5,401 bases of DNA from NCBI GenBank assembly GCA_020848855.1, contig JADLHH010000079.1, forward strand, positions 1-5,401, read 5' to 3'. This document shows positions 1 to 4,761 of the stretch, piece by piece. The notes beneath the pieces were generated by a model, which was not told where the DNA came from, searched no databases, and saw only the letters and a list, made by a program, of their open reading frames with translations. Position 1 is the first letter of the stretch. Every line of letters begins with the position of its first letter. The position numbers and the translations under genes are program-made. This DNA is from Anaerolineae bacterium. Its GTDB lineage: Bacteria; Chloroflexota; Anaerolineae; Aggregatilineales; Phototrophicaceae.

Positions 1-98
1 CGAATGGTGATGATCAGCGCATTGCTGAGCGTCCTTCGGATGCCGCCGGCTTCGGATTCGCCCGGCACAGGGTCGAATAATCTAGCGGAGGTGCTCAA
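1..98 (-). CDS. Probable ABC-2 transporter permease, N-terminal fragment (TTG start)
   Basis: This is an open frame running off the left edge, with 32 complete codons visible. It is read from a TTG at 96-98 that has a strong ribosome binding site, GGAGG at 107-111, 8 nt upstream. The other two minus-strand frames are closed by stops here. The start lies inside the end of the ABC ATPase gene (17-nt overlap), which suggests translational coupling. The visible protein begins MSTSARLFDPVPGE and, after a short polar leader, reaches the sequence RTLSNALIITI, which could be the approach to a first membrane helix. In ABC-2 export systems the permease commonly follows the ATPase, so it would form the membrane channel of that exporter. 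No family motif is visible in so short a piece; the call rests on position, start signal and polarity. A GTG further in is in frame but lacks a Shine-Dalgarno sequence. Confidence 0.55.
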   Translation of the reverse strand, partial: MSTSARLFDPVPGESEAGGIRRTLSNALIITI

Positions 99-1032
99 TC
101 GACGTGCCTCCCTCGTGCTCATCCTCTTTCACGACCTGCAGGTAGATGGCTTCCAGCGTCTGCGAGACCGGCGCGAGTGTGACGATCTCGACGCCCATGC
201 CGATCACCCGCTGGATCAGCGCCGGGTTGGTGCTGTCCGGGTCGGCAACGCGGTAGCGCAGCCAGTTTGCACCGCTCTCCTCGACGGTCACCATGTCGCC
301 AATGTCGCGCGCCAGACCGTTCAGCCTGCCGCGCACGCGCAGCTCCATCTGCGGGTCGCCCACGAAGCGCCGCGCCAGCTCGTCAAAGTTGCCGCTGGCG
401 ATGATGCGCCCGCGCCGGATGATGGCGATGCGGTCGGCAAGCTGCTGCGCTTCGGTCAGGTTATGGGTGGTGATCAGGAACGTGCGCTCGTCACGCTGAA
501 GCTCGACAATCGCGTCGCGCACTAGCTTGGCGCTCTGCGGGTCCATCGCCGAAGTCGGCTCGTCGAGCAGCAGCACCGGCGGGTCGTGGAGCATCGCCCG
601 CACCAGCGCCAGCTTCTGCTTCATGCCCTTCGAATAATCGCCCAACTGCTTGTCGAGCGCGAACGTCAGCCCGAAGCGCTCCATCAGGTCATAGGTGCGT
701 TTTTTGCGCACGTCCGGCGCGAGGTGGTAGACCTGCCCGAAGAAGTCGAGATACTCGACCGCCTTCATGCGCTCGTACAAGCCGTGCTGTTCGGTCAGCA
801 CGCCGACGTGCGCCCGCACCCGCTCCGGCTGGTGCGCCACGTCGTAGCCGGCAATCTTCGCCCAGCCCGACGAGGGCGCGAGGATCGAGGTCAGCATTCG
901 CACGGTCGTGGTTTTGCCCGCGCCGTTGGGTCCCAGCAGCGCCAGCACCGTCCCGGCGGGGACGCTCATCGAGACGTTCTCGACTGCCAGAAAATCGTCG
1001 TAAAACTTCGTCAGTTCGTGCGCTTCAATCAT
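82..1032 (-). CDS. ABC-2 type export system ATP-binding protein
   Basis: This 316-residue protein is the cytoplasmic ATPase of an ABC exporter and would power transport through a membrane partner. All nucleotide-binding elements are present in order: Walker A GPNGAGKTT (34-42), Q-loop Gln82, a signature in the form YSKGMKQK (133-140) typical of the DrrA/CcmA-like export group rather than canonical LSGGQ, Walker B VLLLDEP with catalytic Glu158, D-loop SAMD (161-164) and switch His190. Residues from about 225 onward form the extra C-terminal domain of this group (DUF4162-like). The sole usable start is the ATG at 1030-1032, because an in-frame stop lies seven codons upstream; no good Shine-Dalgarno sequence precedes it. 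The probable permease start overlaps its 3' end, so the two should be one operon. The substrate cannot be told: relatives export drugs, glycolipids or unknown compounds. The neighbouring MNT/HEPN genes give no hint. Confidence 0.93.
   Translation of the reverse strand: MIEAHELTKFYDDFLAVENVSMSVPAGTVLALLGPNGAGKTTTVRMLTSILAPSSGWAKIAGYDVAHQPERVRAHVGVLTEQHGLYERMKAVEYLDFFGQVYHLAPDVRKKRTYDLMERFGLTFALDKQLGDYSKGMKQKLALVRAMLHDPPVLLLDEPTSAMDPQSAKLVRDAIVELQRDERTFLITTHNLTEAQQLADRIAIIRRGRIIASGNFDELARRFVGDPQMELRVRGRLNGLARDIGDMVTVEESGANWLRYRVADPDSTNPALIQRVIGMGVEIVTLAPVSQTLEAIYLQVVKEDEHEGGTSIEHLR
107..111 (-). promoter_or_regulatory. Ribosome binding site deciding the TTG start of the permease
   Basis: On the minus strand this reads GGAGG, 8 nt before a TTG at 96-98. 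It lies inside the last codons of the ATPase gene and is the main reason to place the start of the next gene at this non-ATG codon. Confidence 0.6.
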
Positions 1033-1076
1033 AAATACGCAGAGCCTGTGCTATATCTCGTCAATGCTTAGTTATG

Positions 1077-1085
1077 ATTATCACA
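1077..1085 (-). promoter_or_regulatory. Possible extended -10 promoter for the ABC exporter
   Basis: On the minus strand this reads TGTGATAAT, that is an extended TG-n element followed by GATAAT, one mismatch from the sigma-70 consensus TATAAT. Transcription would begin near 1070, about 38 nt before the ATG at 1032. No good -35 hexamer is seen at the right distance, which an extended -10 can tolerate. The box sits in an imperfect inverted repeat (GTTATGATTATCAC, 10 of 14 positions symmetric), which might be an operator. Confidence 0.35.
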
Positions 1086-1135
1086 CGACTAGCGAGATGC
1101 GTGAGTAAACAAACTGTGAAGGCTGGTGAGCGGGG

Positions 1136-1498
1136 CTAACCCACCGGGGGATCGGCGTCCGTTTCGGGCGGGAGGATGGCTTCGAGCTGCGCGACCAGCG
1201 GCGGTATGTCTTCGGCGACAACTTCCCAAACACGGTCAAAATCAATACGCATATAGGCGTGAATCAAAACATTCCGCATACCGATGATTGGCTGCCAGGG
1301 GATTTGAGGATATTGATCGCGCGTGTCCTGACTGACTTTCGCAGCCGCCTCGCCGACGATCACAAGCGCCGTAAGCAGCGCGAATTCGAACTGTCGATCA
1401 GCGCTCAGAGAAACGCGCGATTTTCCGGCTGCAAATTCCTGCGCGATGCGTGCCGCGTCGAGCATATCCCGGAGACGAGATGCATCAGCCTCGTTCAT
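1136..1498 (-). CDS. hepT: HepT-like HEPN-domain RNase toxin (DUF86)
   Basis: This 120-residue all-alpha protein is of the HEPN/DUF86 family. The key RX4HXY motif is intact as Arg75-(NVLI)-His80-Ala-Tyr82; in HepT toxins Arg and His form the RNase site at the dimer face, and the Tyr is the residue AMPylated by the partner antitoxin. The helix with RQFEFALLTALVIVGEA (35-51) is also typical of the family. Length fits full-size HepT. Its ATG at 1496-1498 overlaps the end of the mntA gene by 14 nt and has GGTGG 6 nt upstream, so the two are translationally coupled, antitoxin first. No terminator is clear after its stop; the ABC exporter gene follows after 103 nt. Nothing looks truncated or mutated in the active site, so the toxin is predicted active. 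RNA target is unknown. Confidence 0.9.
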   Translation of the reverse strand: MNEADASRLRDMLDAARIAQEFAAGKSRVSLSADRQFEFALLTALVIVGEAAAKVSQDTRDQYPQIPWQPIIGMRNVLIHAYMRIDFDRVWEVVAEDIPPLVAQLEAILPPETDADPPVG

Positions 1499-1790
1499 AG
1501 ATCGCCACCGCGCTATCCATCACCCGCCGGAGAATGCGATCGCTGATAAATCCTTCTGTCTTGAAATCGACCTCACGCCCCAGCAGTTCGGTTAGCTCGA
1601 CCTGCATACCGCCCATGTCAAGCAGGCTAACTTTTGCATCCGCCTCGAACTCCACCAGCACGTCGATATCGCTGTCGGGGCGAAAATCGTCGCGCAGCAC
1701 CGAGCCGAACAGCGACAGCCTGCGAATGTGATGCCGCTGGCAGAATTCGGCAATTGCTTCAAGGGGGAGTGCGATTCGCTGGTTGATCAT
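1485..1790 (-). CDS. mntA: MntA-like minimal nucleotidyltransferase antitoxin
   Basis: This 101-residue protein is a minimal nucleotidyltransferase of the DNA polymerase beta superfamily. It carries the diagnostic GSX10DXD motif exactly: Gly29-Ser30, ten residues, then Asp41-Ile-Asp43, with the third carboxylate at Asp75 in REVDF. In studied systems the MNT protein transfers AMP to the Tyr of the HepT RX4HXY motif and so silences the toxin; this pairing is called a type VII toxin-antitoxin system. The ATG at 1788-1790 has AGGG at a 9-nt distance as a modest ribosome binding site. It lies 55 nt after the lgt stop on the same strand, with no clear promoter between, so it may be read through from the envelope operon or have a weak promoter. 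The gene is intact; confidence in family is high, function as antitoxin follows from the paired toxin gene. Confidence 0.9.
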   Translation of the reverse strand: MINQRIALPLEAIAEFCQRHHIRRLSLFGSVLRDDFRPDSDIDVLVEFEADAKVSLLDMGGMQVELTELLGREVDFKTEGFISDRILRRVMDSAVAIYERG

Positions 1791-1806
1791 AAGCGAACAC
1801 CCTGTA

Positions 1807-1829
1807 GGGGCAAGGTACTGCCCTGCCCC
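1807..1829. repeat. G/C-rich intergenic palindrome, REP-like stem-loop
   Basis: Between lgt and mntA two 9-nt arms (GGGGCAAGG at 1807-1815 and CCCTGCCCC at 1821-1829) flank a 5-nt loop. There is one mismatch as DNA on the plus strand; in RNA of the minus strand it becomes a G-U pair, giving a full 9-bp stem. No U-run follows on either strand, so it is not a canonical terminator. It resembles the short G/C-rich palindromes scattered between genes in many genomes (REP-like), and could stabilise the lgt mRNA end or dampen read-through into mntA-hepT. Only one copy is in this window, so its repetitive nature is inferred. Confidence 0.5.
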
Positions 1830-1845
1830 CTCAAAATCGGATGGC

Positions 1846-2742
1846 TTACGCCGCTTTGCTGCTGGAAGCGACCGACTGCTGCTTCACTTCCTCGACCGTC
1901 GGCGTGCTGCGCTGGCGAATCACGAACACCACCAGCGCGATCACGAACACCAGCAGCGTGAACGCCTGCGACGAGTTGATGTCCGTGCCGGGGATGTGCG
2001 CCACTTCGACGCGCAGGAATTCCAGCAGGAAGCGGATGAACGAGTACTGCATGACGTACAGCAGGAAGATATCGCCGTAACGCAGCTTGTCCCGCCCGCG
2101 CTGGAAGATGTTCAGCAGGACGATGAACGCCAGCACGCTCCACAGCGACTCGTACAGGAACAGCGGGTGGAAACGGGTCGTCGCCACCGGGTAGTCGACC
2201 AGGCTCTTGAACGGCGTCACGCGGTGCGAGGCGTCAATCGAGATGCCCCACGGCAGGCTGGTGACCGTGCCGTACAGTTCCTGGTTGACGAAGTTCGCCC
2301 AGCGCCCAATCGCCTGCCCCAGCGGCAGCGTCACCCCGGCGATGTCGAGCCAGGGAGCGACCGGCTGGTGATTACGGCGCAGGTAGACGTACGCGCCGGC
2401 AAAACCGCCCAGCACCGCGCCGAAGATGCTCAAGCCGCCGCTCCAGATGGCGATGGCGCCGTTCTGCAGGTCGAAGAAGTGCTGCAGATACCACAGGGTA
2501 TCCATGCCCTGCTCGACCGACGCCGCCGGCGGAAAGACCACGAACCACGCCCGCGCCAGAATGATCGCCGGGATGATCGCCCAGGTGAGCGCCCCCCAGA
2601 TATGATCCGGGTCGCGTCCGTCACGCTTGGCGATTCGCGCCGCTATCCACGCCGCGACCAGCATCGCCAGCACGATGATGATCCCGTAGTAGCGGATCTG
2701 GAGACGGTCGGCAATGACGATAAATTCGGGTTTAAACTCCAT
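1846..2742 (-). CDS. lgt: Prolipoprotein diacylglyceryl transferase
   Basis: This 298-residue polytopic membrane enzyme transfers the diacylglyceryl group of phosphatidylglycerol to the lipobox Cys of prolipoproteins, the first step of lipoprotein maturation. Key sites align with E. coli Lgt: RYYG (17-20, Tyr19 for Tyr26), the signature GRWANFVNQELYG (146-158; Arg147, Asn150, Glu155 and Gly158 for R143, N146, E151 and G154), HPLFLYES (192-199), and YSFIRFLLE with Tyr233, Arg237 and Glu241 (for Y235, R239, E243). Hydrophobic stretches are seen near 20-35, 50-70, 100-120, 200-212, 222-233 and 260-276. Where E. coli has His103, this protein has Phe107 in WSGGLSIFG; Gram-positive enzymes usually have Tyr there. 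Its ATG lies 2 nt after the stop of the phosphatidyltransferase gene, with its ribosome binding site GAGG (2750-2753) inside that gene, so the two are coupled. A polar tail of about 20 residues ends the protein. Confidence 0.95.
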   Translation of the reverse strand: MEFKPEFIVIADRLQIRYYGIIIVLAMLVAAWIAARIAKRDGRDPDHIWGALTWAIIPAIILARAWFVVFPPAASVEQGMDTLWYLQHFFDLQNGAIAIWSGGLSIFGAVLGGFAGAYVYLRRNHQPVAPWLDIAGVTLPLGQAIGRWANFVNQELYGTVTSLPWGISIDASHRVTPFKSLVDYPVATTRFHPLFLYESLWSVLAFIVLLNIFQRGRDKLRYGDIFLLYVMQYSFIRFLLEFLRVEVAHIPGTDINSSQAFTLLVFVIALVVFVIRQRSTPTVEEVKQQSVASSSKAA

Positions 2743-2744
2743 AA

Positions 2745-3350
2745 TTACGCCTCTTTATCGAGATGTTGATAGACGTACCATAAACGCTGCAACCCGGTCA
2801 GGTTCGTGCCGACTGCCAGTACCCACAAGCCGAGCACCAACAGGGGCGGGACGAGCAGCATCAGCAGCAGCGTGATCACGCGCTCGAAGCGCGAGAACCA
2901 CCCGATTTTCACCGACAGATCGGCTTCACCTGCGCGAGCGCGGACATAGCTTACCACAAAACTGCCCATCAGGGATGCCAGGGCAAGCAGCAAATTCAAA
3001 CCTTCGCCCCGCCCGGCGAAATAATACGCCAGCGCGCCGAAGATCAACCCGTCGGCGTAGCGGTCAAGCGTCGAATCGAGCACGCCGCCGAAGCGGTCGG
3101 TGCGCTGCATCGCCCGCGCCACCGCCCCGTCGAGCGCGTCCAGCGGCAGGCTGAGCACCAGCAGCACGCCGCCAAGCTGCACCTGCCCCAGCGCGATACA
3201 CACTGCCGCCGCCGCGACGACCACCAGCCCGGCAATCGTGATCGTGTCCGGGTGGATGCCCCAGTCGCGCACGGTCGCCCCGGCGCGGCTGGTCAGCCCG
3301 GCGGTCAGGGCGCGCATTCGGTCGGAAAGGGTTACGGGTGGTTGAGTCAT
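2745..3350 (-). CDS. CDP-alcohol phosphatidyltransferase, PIP-synthase-like
   Basis: This 201-residue integral membrane enzyme would join a CDP-diacylglycerol to an alcohol acceptor to make a phospholipid. The complete family motif D-x2-DG-x2-AR-x8-G-x3-D-x3-D is present: Asp71, Asp74-Gly75, Ala78-Arg79, Gly88, Asp92 and Asp96, whose aspartates bind the metals and act as base. Hydrophobic helices cover about 37-70, 100-111, 117-134 and 157-180. Beyond the motif, the segments FGGVLDSTLDRYADG, SYVRARAGEAD, FERVITLL and LQRLWYVY resemble mycobacterial phosphatidylinositol-phosphate synthase by memory, including the Arg residues after the motif that bind the phosphate of inositol phosphate in that group (FERV and LQRL). 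The acceptor is therefore possibly inositol phosphate, but glycerol phosphate cannot be excluded. The ATG at 3348-3350 follows the upstream stop by 3 nt and has GGAG 9 nt before it. It sits between an exported protein and lgt in one operon. Confidence 0.9.
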   Translation of the reverse strand: MTQPPVTLSDRMRALTAGLTSRAGATVRDWGIHPDTITIAGLVVVAAAAVCIALGQVQLGGVLLVLSLPLDALDGAVARAMQRTDRFGGVLDSTLDRYADGLIFGALAYYFAGRGEGLNLLLALASLMGSFVVSYVRARAGEADLSVKIGWFSRFERVITLLLMLLVPPLLVLGLWVLAVGTNLTGLQRLWYVYQHLDKEA

Positions 3351-3353
3351 GGA

Positions 3354-4436
3354 TTACTGCTCCTGCGCGGCACGCCACACCGCGTCGATGGCTTCGAGCG
3401 CCGTCAGGTTGCGCACGGGCCAACCGTCGCGCAGGCGGTCGGGGTTATTGTAGAACGAGCGCGCCCACAGCAAATGAAAACCGTCGCTCAGCGCCGGGTC
3501 GAAGCCGTGACCGGGCAGCGACTGCGACGCCAGCCAGAAATTCCACAGCGGCATGTCGTACTTTTCCGCCACGCGCGCTACCGCCGCGTTGATGCTGCCG
3601 TCGCCTTCCAGATTATCCGCTTTGGTCGCCAGAATCGGCACGACGCCCTGCTCCATCCAGAATTCGACAACCTGCGACAGGTAAGCTTCGTACAGGCTGA
3701 CCGGCTGCTGCCCGGCACGGTTCCACGTTTCCATGCTGATGATGGCGATGCTGGGGTTGTGCAGCCGTTCTTCGCACTCCAGCGGGTTTTCGCCGCCCTG
3801 ACAGACTGCCGGGTCCGACCACAGCGGCGACAGCACCGAGGCAACCGTGAAACCCGACTGCACGGCGGCGCTTTCGCGGGCGAACGATCCCGTGAAATTG
3901 TCGATAGTCGTCTGCAGCGACTGGTAATTGCCCAGATCGTACTGACCGGGACTGTCGAAATTTGACAGGAAGTACGCCTCCACGTTCTGACAGTCGCCCA
4001 CTTTCGAGAAGGCGTGGGGGTCGTTGCCCATCGCCATGCCGCGCGCGTACACGTCGCGGGCAGCCTGGCTGATCGCCGGGATCACCGGCTTGGTCTGCCA
4101 GGCATCCGGCTCGCACGCCTGCACGTCGAGGCTGTGGATGTAGCCAGTCGTGCGCTGGACGGGGTCTTCTATCACCAGCCATTGATCGACGCCGTTGTTC
4201 CGGTCGCCGGTCACGGTATCGACCACCTGAAGCTGGGTATTTTGCGAATAGGTCAGCAGGTAATCGCAGCCCTGAAAATGCGCGCAGGTTCGCACCTCGG
4301 TCGGTCGGATGGTGCAGACGAAGGGCGGCTCTGCCTGCGCTTCGGCTGGCGAAAAATGCGCGCTCGTGCTTGCCTTCGGCAAGCCTAGCATCCCCAGCAG
4401 CGCGGCCATGCCGACGACCAGTAATCCGCGAACCAT
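3354..4436 (-). CDS. Exported SH3-like/SGNH-GDSL-like protein with Cys at the nucleophile site
   Basis: This 360-residue protein (from the ATG at 4434-4436) starts MVRGLLVVGMAALLG, a signal peptide with a hydrophobic core at about 4-19 and likely cleavage after Ala26 or Ala35. I chose this start over a TTG at 4497-4499 because AAGGAG lies 8 nt upstream and because the longer form would run over the tRNA promoter and put 21 polar residues before the signal. Residues about 41-107 look like a bacterial SH3-type domain (YSQNTQLQVVDTVTGD, then GYIHSLDVQAC). The rest resembles SGNH/GDSL hydrolases: block I reads KVGDC (Cys149 where Ser is usual), the strand IAIISMETWN takes the place of block III GxND, and DGFH (Asp318, His321) fits the DxxH block. 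Six further Cys (41, 51, 57, 107, 212, 221) could form disulfides outside the cell. It heads the operon with the phosphatidyltransferase and lgt. No lipobox is seen. Substrate is unknown; an esterase-like or binding role on envelope polymers is possible. Confidence 0.75.
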   Translation of the reverse strand: MVRGLLVVGMAALLGMLGLPKASTSAHFSPAEAQAEPPFVCTIRPTEVRTCAHFQGCDYLLTYSQNTQLQVVDTVTGDRNNGVDQWLVIEDPVQRTTGYIHSLDVQACEPDAWQTKPVIPAISQAARDVYARGMAMGNDPHAFSKVGDCQNVEAYFLSNFDSPGQYDLGNYQSLQTTIDNFTGSFARESAAVQSGFTVASVLSPLWSDPAVCQGGENPLECEERLHNPSIAIISMETWNRAGQQPVSLYEAYLSQVVEFWMEQGVVPILATKADNLEGDGSINAAVARVAEKYDMPLWNFWLASQSLPGHGFDPALSDGFHLLWARSFYNNPDRLRDGWPVRNLTALEAIDAVWRAAQEQ

Positions 4437-4444
4437 AGGGCGAA

Positions 4445-4450
4445 CTCCTT
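4445..4450 (-). promoter_or_regulatory. Ribosome binding site fixing the start of the exported protein
   Basis: The minus strand reads AAGGAG with 8 nt to the ATG at 4436. This near-perfect site favours that start over the upstream in-frame TTG at 4497-4499. Confidence 0.75.
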
Positions 4451-4459
4451 GTGTCCAAC

Positions 4460-4478
4460 CGTGTTCGTCACGAACGCG
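4460..4478. promoter_or_regulatory. Palindrome between divergent operon and tRNA gene
   Basis: GTTCGT (4463-4468), a central C, and ACGAAC (4470-4475) form a perfect inverted repeat; two more outer pairs extend it to 19 bp with one imperfect pair. It lies in the 5' region of the exported-protein operon, just upstream of the tRNA -35 box at 4482. It may be an operator or a leader hairpin. The half-sites are inverted relative to a GAAC-N4-GTTC LexA box, so it is not one. No -10/-35 pair for the minus strand is convincing here. Confidence 0.4.
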
Positions 4479-4481
4479 GGC

Positions 4482-4510
4482 TTGATATTCGCCGGGCAAT
4501 CGACTACACT
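4482..4510 (+). promoter_or_regulatory. Sigma-70 promoter of tRNA-Pro
   Basis: TTGATA at 4482-4487, a 17-nt spacer and TACACT at 4505-4510 match the sigma-70 consensus at 9 of 12 positions. The predicted transcription start is near 4517, about 5 nt before the mature tRNA end at 4522, a usual arrangement for short-leader tRNA genes. Confidence 0.75.
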
Positions 4511-4521
4511 AACCAACATTA

Positions 4522-4595
4522 CGGGGCGTAGCGCAGCCTGGTAGCGCGCAGCGATCGGGACGCTGAGGTCGTGGGTTCAAATCCCGCCGCCCCGA
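4522..4595 (+). tRNA. tRNA-Pro (anticodon CGG)
   Basis: A full cloverleaf can be drawn. The acceptor stem CGGGGCG (4522-4528) pairs with CGCCCCG (4588-4594); the D-stem is GCGC/GCGC with loop AGCCTGGTA; the anticodon stem CAGCG/CGCTG holds the loop ATCGGGA with anticodon CGG at 4556-4558; the variable loop is AGGTC; the T-stem GTGGG/CCCGC holds TTCAAAT. The C1-G72 pair with A73 is a known identity feature of bacterial tRNA-Pro and agrees with the anticodon, which reads the Pro codon CCG. The CCA end is not encoded (ACAC follows), so it must be added by the CCA-adding enzyme. It has its own promoter upstream and terminator 4 nt downstream, so it is a single-gene unit. Confidence 0.97.
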
Positions 4596-4598
4596 CAC

Positions 4599-4641
4599 AC
4601 TCCCGCTGATGAATACCACCCATCAGTGGGAGTTTTGTTTT
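4599..4641 (+). terminator. Rho-independent terminator of tRNA-Pro
   Basis: ACTCCCGCTGATG (4599-4611) pairs with CATCAGTGGGAGT (4621-4633) in a 13-bp stem with one G-U pair and a 9-nt loop, followed by TTTTGTTTT. The T-run is only on the plus strand side, so it terminates the tRNA transcript and isolates it from the ATPase gene. Confidence 0.9.
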
Positions 4642-4700
4642 CCCGTAACCGCGACGAGTATACATCACCACCCGAAGCGGATAAATCCCCGACTGTCCAC

Positions 4701-4730
4701 TTGTCAAAGATGCGTATTCTGCGGTATGAT
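4701..4730 (+). promoter_or_regulatory. Sigma-70 promoter of the phage-type ATPase
   Basis: TTGTCA (4701-4706), an 18-nt spacer and TATGAT (4725-4730) match the consensus at 10 of 12 positions. Transcription would start near 4737, giving a leader of about 25 nt that holds the palindromic box and the ribosome binding site. Confidence 0.65.
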
Positions 4731-4742
4731 TAGGCGAAGGAA

Positions 4743-4758
4743 TAGAACAAAGGTTCTA
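4743..4758. promoter_or_regulatory. LexA-box-like palindromic operator (GAAC-N4-GTTC)
   Basis: TAGAAC and GTTCTA form a perfect inverted repeat around AAAG, directly between the predicted transcription start and the ATG at 4762. The core GAAC-N4-GTTC is the pattern of Gram-positive-type LexA (SOS) boxes. Bound repressor would block RNA polymerase leaving the promoter. The same bases hold the ribosome binding site AAAGG (4749-4753, 8 nt from the ATG), so an RNA hairpin could also limit translation. Repressor identity is inferred; no regulator gene is in the window. Confidence 0.55.
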
Positions 4759-4761
4759 ATC

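Noticed and set aside
1036..1064. TTGACG as a -35 box for the ABC gene
   Set aside because: At a 17-nt spacing the -10 would be TGCGTA, a poor match and too near the ATG.
1100..1150. Possible terminator after hepT
   Set aside because: Only a weak 4-5 bp pairing (GGTG with CACC) around the stop is seen and no U-run follows.
1783..2769. Plus-strand 328-codon open frame opposite lgt
   Set aside because: It is rich in Arg, Gln, Asp and His with no domain, as expected for the antisense of a membrane protein gene; lgt on the other strand is certain.
3252..3965. Plus-strand 237-codon frame across two minus-strand genes
   Set aside because: It spans the junction of two well-supported genes and has a composition typical of a shadow frame.
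4437..4499. N-terminal extension of the exported protein from a TTG
   Set aside because: It would add a polar stretch before a normal signal peptide, lacks a ribosome binding site and overlaps the tRNA promoter; the ATG at 4436 has AAGGAG at 8 nt.
4519..4707. Minus-strand 62-codon frame ending in [28 protein letters not shown] sequence
   Set aside because: It is the antisense of the tRNA-Pro gene; this kind of translation is a well-known false hypothetical protein made from tRNA complements.
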